64,000 nucleotides of DNA from Aquirufa ecclesiirivi (GTDB lineage Bacteria; Bacteroidota; Bacteroidia; Cytophagales; Spirosomataceae), in contig NZ_JAANOP010000001.1 of assembly GCF_011250515.1 (NCBI RefSeq), positions 310,001 to 374,000 on the forward strand, written 5' to 3'. The position numbers and the translations under genes were made by a program. Positions 61,972 through 64,000 of the stretch are shown here, one piece after another; position 1 is the first letter of the stretch, and each line of letters opens with the position of its first letter. The notes beneath the pieces were generated by a model. It was not told the origin of the DNA and searched no databases. It saw only the letters and a list, made by a program, of their open reading frames with translations.

Positions 61972-61981
61972 TACCTAGGTA
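61972..61981. promoter_or_regulatory. Palindrome between NTF2-like and AraC genes
   Basis: TACCTAGGTA is a perfect ten-base palindrome in the gap between the divergent genes. It is a candidate regulator site. Confidence 0.35.
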
Positions 61982-62053
61982 GATAAACTACTCTATTTTC
62001 TACCATTTTTACTCATTCTACTAATTTGTGGAATCAGCTACAAGTGAAATAAT

Positions 62054-62061
62054 TACATTTG
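62054..62061 (+). promoter_or_regulatory. -7 promoter box of the AraC gene
   Basis: TACATTTG matches TAnnTTTG and lies 18 bases before the ATG at 62080. It contains the TTG at 62059, so that codon is promoter and not the start. Confidence 0.6.
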
Positions 62062-62079
62062 GAACAAAATTTGAAACTC

Positions 62080-62994
62080 ATGGAAAAAGTAGTAGCCCTT
62101 AATCAAATTAGTGAGTACAATGCAGCGAATAATCATACCACACTCCACCCTTTAGTGAGTGTTATTGATTTTTCTAAGGCAAGTGTACGCGATTGGGGCC
62201 AATCCGTAAATCGTGTCAAATTTCAATACGGTTTATATTGTATTTATTTGAAAGATGTCAAATGTGGTGATATTGTGTACGGTCGACATACCTATGATTA
62301 CCAAGCCGGAACCTTAGTTTTTTTTGCTCCAGGTCAAGTTTCTGAATTTGAGCCCCCCTCAGAACCTTACCAGCCTAAAGGTTATGGACTGGTTTTTCAC
62401 CCTGATTTAATTCATGGAACGGCTCTTGCCAAAGCATTACCGATGTATCATTTTTTTAGTTATCAATCCAACGAAGCATTGCACATTTCGGATGCGGAAA
62501 GACAAGTTGTATTGGATTGTCTGTCCAAGATTGAATTTGAATTAAATCAAACCATAGATAAGCATAGCAAAAAATTGATTACTGCCAATATTGAATTGTT
62601 TTTGAATTATTGCGAGCGCTTTTATGACCGCCAATTTATTTCCAGAGAACATGTCAATCTAGGTGTTTTAGCCAAGTTTGAAGAGTTGTTAAATACGTAT
62701 TTCTTGTCGGAAAAGCCTCAAAATTTGGGTTTACCTTCTGTGGCATATTTTGCGGATGAATTACACCTTTCTCCAAACTATTTTGGGGATTTAATTAAAA
62801 AAGAAACAGGAAAATCAGTTAAGGATTTGATTCAAAACAAGCTCATTGATATCGCCAAAGAGCGTATTTTTGATGGCGAAAAATCCATTAATGAAATAGC
62901 CCATGATTTAGGGTTCAAATATCCTCAACATTTTACTCGGGTATTTAAGCAACATGTAGGAAACACCCCTTTGCAATACCGCCATCTGAACTAA
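62080..62994 (+). CDS. AraC-family transcriptional regulator
   Basis: From the ATG at 62080 the protein has 304 residues. An N-terminal cupin-like sensing domain (about 20-190, with TYDYQAGTLVFFAPGQVSEF) precedes a double helix-turn-helix (about 215-304: SVAYFADELHLSPNYFGDLI, then SINEIAHDLGFKYPQHFTRV), ending in FKQHVGNTPLQYR, the AraC signature. An aldo/keto reductase gene begins 9 bases after its stop, so they are co-transcribed. It probably activates that gene and perhaps the divergent NTF2-like pair. Confidence 0.93.
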   Translation: MEKVVALNQISEYNAANNHTTLHPLVSVIDFSKASVRDWGQSVNRVKFQYGLYCIYLKDVKCGDIVYGRHTYDYQAGTLVFFAPGQVSEFEPPSEPYQPKGYGLVFHPDLIHGTALAKALPMYHFFSYQSNEALHISDAERQVVLDCLSKIEFELNQTIDKHSKKLITANIELFLNYCERFYDRQFISREHVNLGVLAKFEELLNTYFLSEKPQNLGLPSVAYFADELHLSPNYFGDLIKKETGKSVKDLIQNKLIDIAKERIFDGEKSINEIAHDLGFKYPQHFTRVFKQHVGNTPLQYRHLN

Positions 62995-63003
62995 GTATTT
63001 TAT

Positions 63004-63855
63004 ATGGAGTATGTTGAATTAAATAATGGAGTGAAAATGCCCATCTTGGGTTTTGGAGTATTCCAAATCGCCGATGCATTCGCTTGTGAAAAATGTGTCA
63101 GCGAAGCCTTGGATTTGGGTTATCGTTCCATTGATACTGCCGCATCTTATGGAAACGAAGCAGCGGTGGGTTTGGCCATTAAATCTTCTGGTGTAGCCCG
63201 ACAAGACCTTTTTATCACCACCAAACTTTGGATTCAAGGAAATGGATATGAAGGTACTTTAGCAGCCTTTGAAAAATCCATGCAAAAACTGCAGCTTGAT
63301 TACCTCGATTTATACTTAATTCATCAGCCTTATGGCGATGTATTTGGAGAATGGCGTGCCATGGAAAAGTTGTACCATGAGGGGCGAATCCGTGCGATTG
63401 GAGTCAGTAATTTTCAGCCCGATCGGATTGCAGATTTACTGAATCATACGGCGGTTGTTCCGGCTATCAATCAAGTTGAAACGCATCCATTTCAGCAGCA
63501 AATTGCGAATCAACAATTTCTGCAAGAGCATCAAATTCAAATGCAATCTTGGGGACCATTTGCCGAAGGAAAAAATGGGATGTTTGAAAATCCGCTACTA
63601 GCGGCCATGGCTCAAGCTCATGGGAAATCCATCGCCCAGATTATTTTGCGTTGGCTGATTCAACGGGGAATAGTCGTTATTCCAAAAACCGTTAATCGAA
63701 ATCGCATGGAAGAGAATTTTCAAATTTTTGATTTCAGTTTGACAGAAGGAGAAATGGAAATGATTCAGACATTGGATACCAAAACGAGCTGCTTTTTTGA
63801 TCACCGAGACCCAGCCATGGTTAAGTGGTTGGGAACAAGGAATATAGAACATTAA
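63004..63855 (+). CDS. Aldo/keto reductase
   Basis: This 283-residue protein is an AKR TIM barrel with the full catalytic tetrad: Asp44 and Tyr49 ([11 protein letters not shown]), Lys74 (FITTKLW) and His107 (LYLIHQP). The NADPH-binding motif [13 protein letters not shown] is near the C-terminus. It belongs to the group resembling 2,5-diketo-D-gluconate reductase and reduces aldehydes or ketones in the cytoplasm. It shares an operon with an AraC regulator, so it is probably induced by a carbonyl compound. The substrate is unknown. Confidence 0.92.
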   Translation: MEYVELNNGVKMPILGFGVFQIADAFACEKCVSEALDLGYRSIDTAASYGNEAAVGLAIKSSGVARQDLFITTKLWIQGNGYEGTLAAFEKSMQKLQLDYLDLYLIHQPYGDVFGEWRAMEKLYHEGRIRAIGVSNFQPDRIADLLNHTAVVPAINQVETHPFQQQIANQQFLQEHQIQMQSWGPFAEGKNGMFENPLLAAMAQAHGKSIAQIILRWLIQRGIVVIPKTVNRNRMEENFQIFDFSLTEGEMEMIQTLDTKTSCFFDHRDPAMVKWLGTRNIEH

Positions 63856-63927
63856 ATTGTTTCAGTGGTGTATTTTTTACACCGCCTAATTGAATACATT
63901 TGTACACCTTTTTATAAATATCAAACC

Positions 63928-64000
63928 ATGATAAAGAAATTCACCTTACGGATTAACAAGAAATCCCACACGGTAGAGGCAGATGAAAACATGCCGCTAT
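63928..64000 (+). CDS. Start of a (2Fe-2S)-binding protein, IorA-like (3'-truncated by window edge)
   Basis: Only the first 24 codons are visible: MIKKFTLRINKKSHTVEADE then NMPL. This is the usual N-terminus of the small 2Fe-2S subunit of xanthine-dehydrogenase-family enzymes (IorA, CoxS). It would supply the iron-sulfur relay for an IorB-type molybdopterin subunit such as the one at 58632, or for another copy downstream of the window. The call rests on the short start alone. Confidence 0.6.
   Translation, partial: MIKKFTLRINKKSHTVEADENMPL

Noticed and set aside
1-64000. CRISPR arrays, cas genes, prophage structural genes or a biosynthetic cluster
   Set aside because: I saw no regularly spaced short repeats, no phage genes and no PKS/NRPS assembly-line genes. 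The only repeats of note are the tRNA-linked copies.

Overview
The window looks like chromosome of a low-GC, Gram-negative Bacteroidota, most likely of the Cytophagales. The evidence is the TAnnTTTG-type -7 promoter boxes just ahead of start codons, the poor Shine-Dalgarno sequences, and Bacteroidota-typical families: UpxY antiterminator, Wzi-type capsule barrel, GLPGLI protein, TonB receptors, and an SpmA-SpmB fusion. A freshwater genus such as Aquirufa is a guess I cannot test here. The gene order reads as ordinary chromosome interrupted by one accessory block at 7.9-22 kb.

Left part (1-7.8 kb). The end of a polysaccharide locus (nucleotide-sugar dehydrogenase, UpxY/NusG-like antiterminator, Wzi-like barrel) is followed by an SpmAB fusion membrane protein, a VanX-like D-Ala-D-Ala dipeptidase, a TolC/adaptor efflux pair with its terminator, and a tRNA-Asn(GTT).

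Accessory block (7.87-about 22 kb). Downstream of tRNA-Asn lie five imperfect direct repeats. They share an 11-base core that is the tRNA 3' end plus the next bases. Four of them also carry the same GAGGTC/GACCTC terminator and up to about 200 bp of flank. They divide the block into self-contained cassettes: (1) MerR regulator and short-chain dehydrogenase; (2) an hsdR-like remnant and a secreted HEXXH protein; (3) a GNAT-like/XRE pair resembling toxin-antitoxin, with an IS3-family element; (4) a TetR-controlled RND efflux operon; (5) a SAM methyltransferase. No integrase is visible. The layout suggests repeated accretion of non-autonomous islands at one tRNA site and is the most unusual feature of the window.

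Middle part (22-36 kb). A SoxB-like/TsdA-like operon suggests periplasmic thiosulfate chemistry. It is followed by a DUF2202 lipoprotein, a secreted esterase, an HMA-CDF metal transporter, an outer-membrane receptor with a GLPGLI protein, an apparently intact subclass B1 metallo-beta-lactamase, and an SDR/quinone-oxidoreductase operon divergent from an HxlR regulator with clear palindromic operators.

Right part (36-64 kb). Contents in order: two tandem CBM48/CE1-type esterases; a decayed second HxlR gene; an iron-uptake set (siderophore receptor, PepSY protein, DUF2306 protein) whose promoter lies between two matching 23-bp palindromes; a TIM-barrel/GMC oxidoreductase pair; a CPBP protease; a LysR regulator divergent from a small membrane protein and an SbtA-type bicarbonate transporter; a malonate locus (DUF3050 protein, MatB-like malonyl-CoA synthetase, MadLM transporter); carboxylesterase/HxlR and alpha/beta-hydrolase genes; a secreted beta-helix/lectin-fold pair; an IorB-like molybdoenzyme large subunit; duplicated NTF2-like proteins; an AraC regulator with an aldo/keto reductase; and, at the right edge, the start of a 2Fe-2S subunit of the IorA type.
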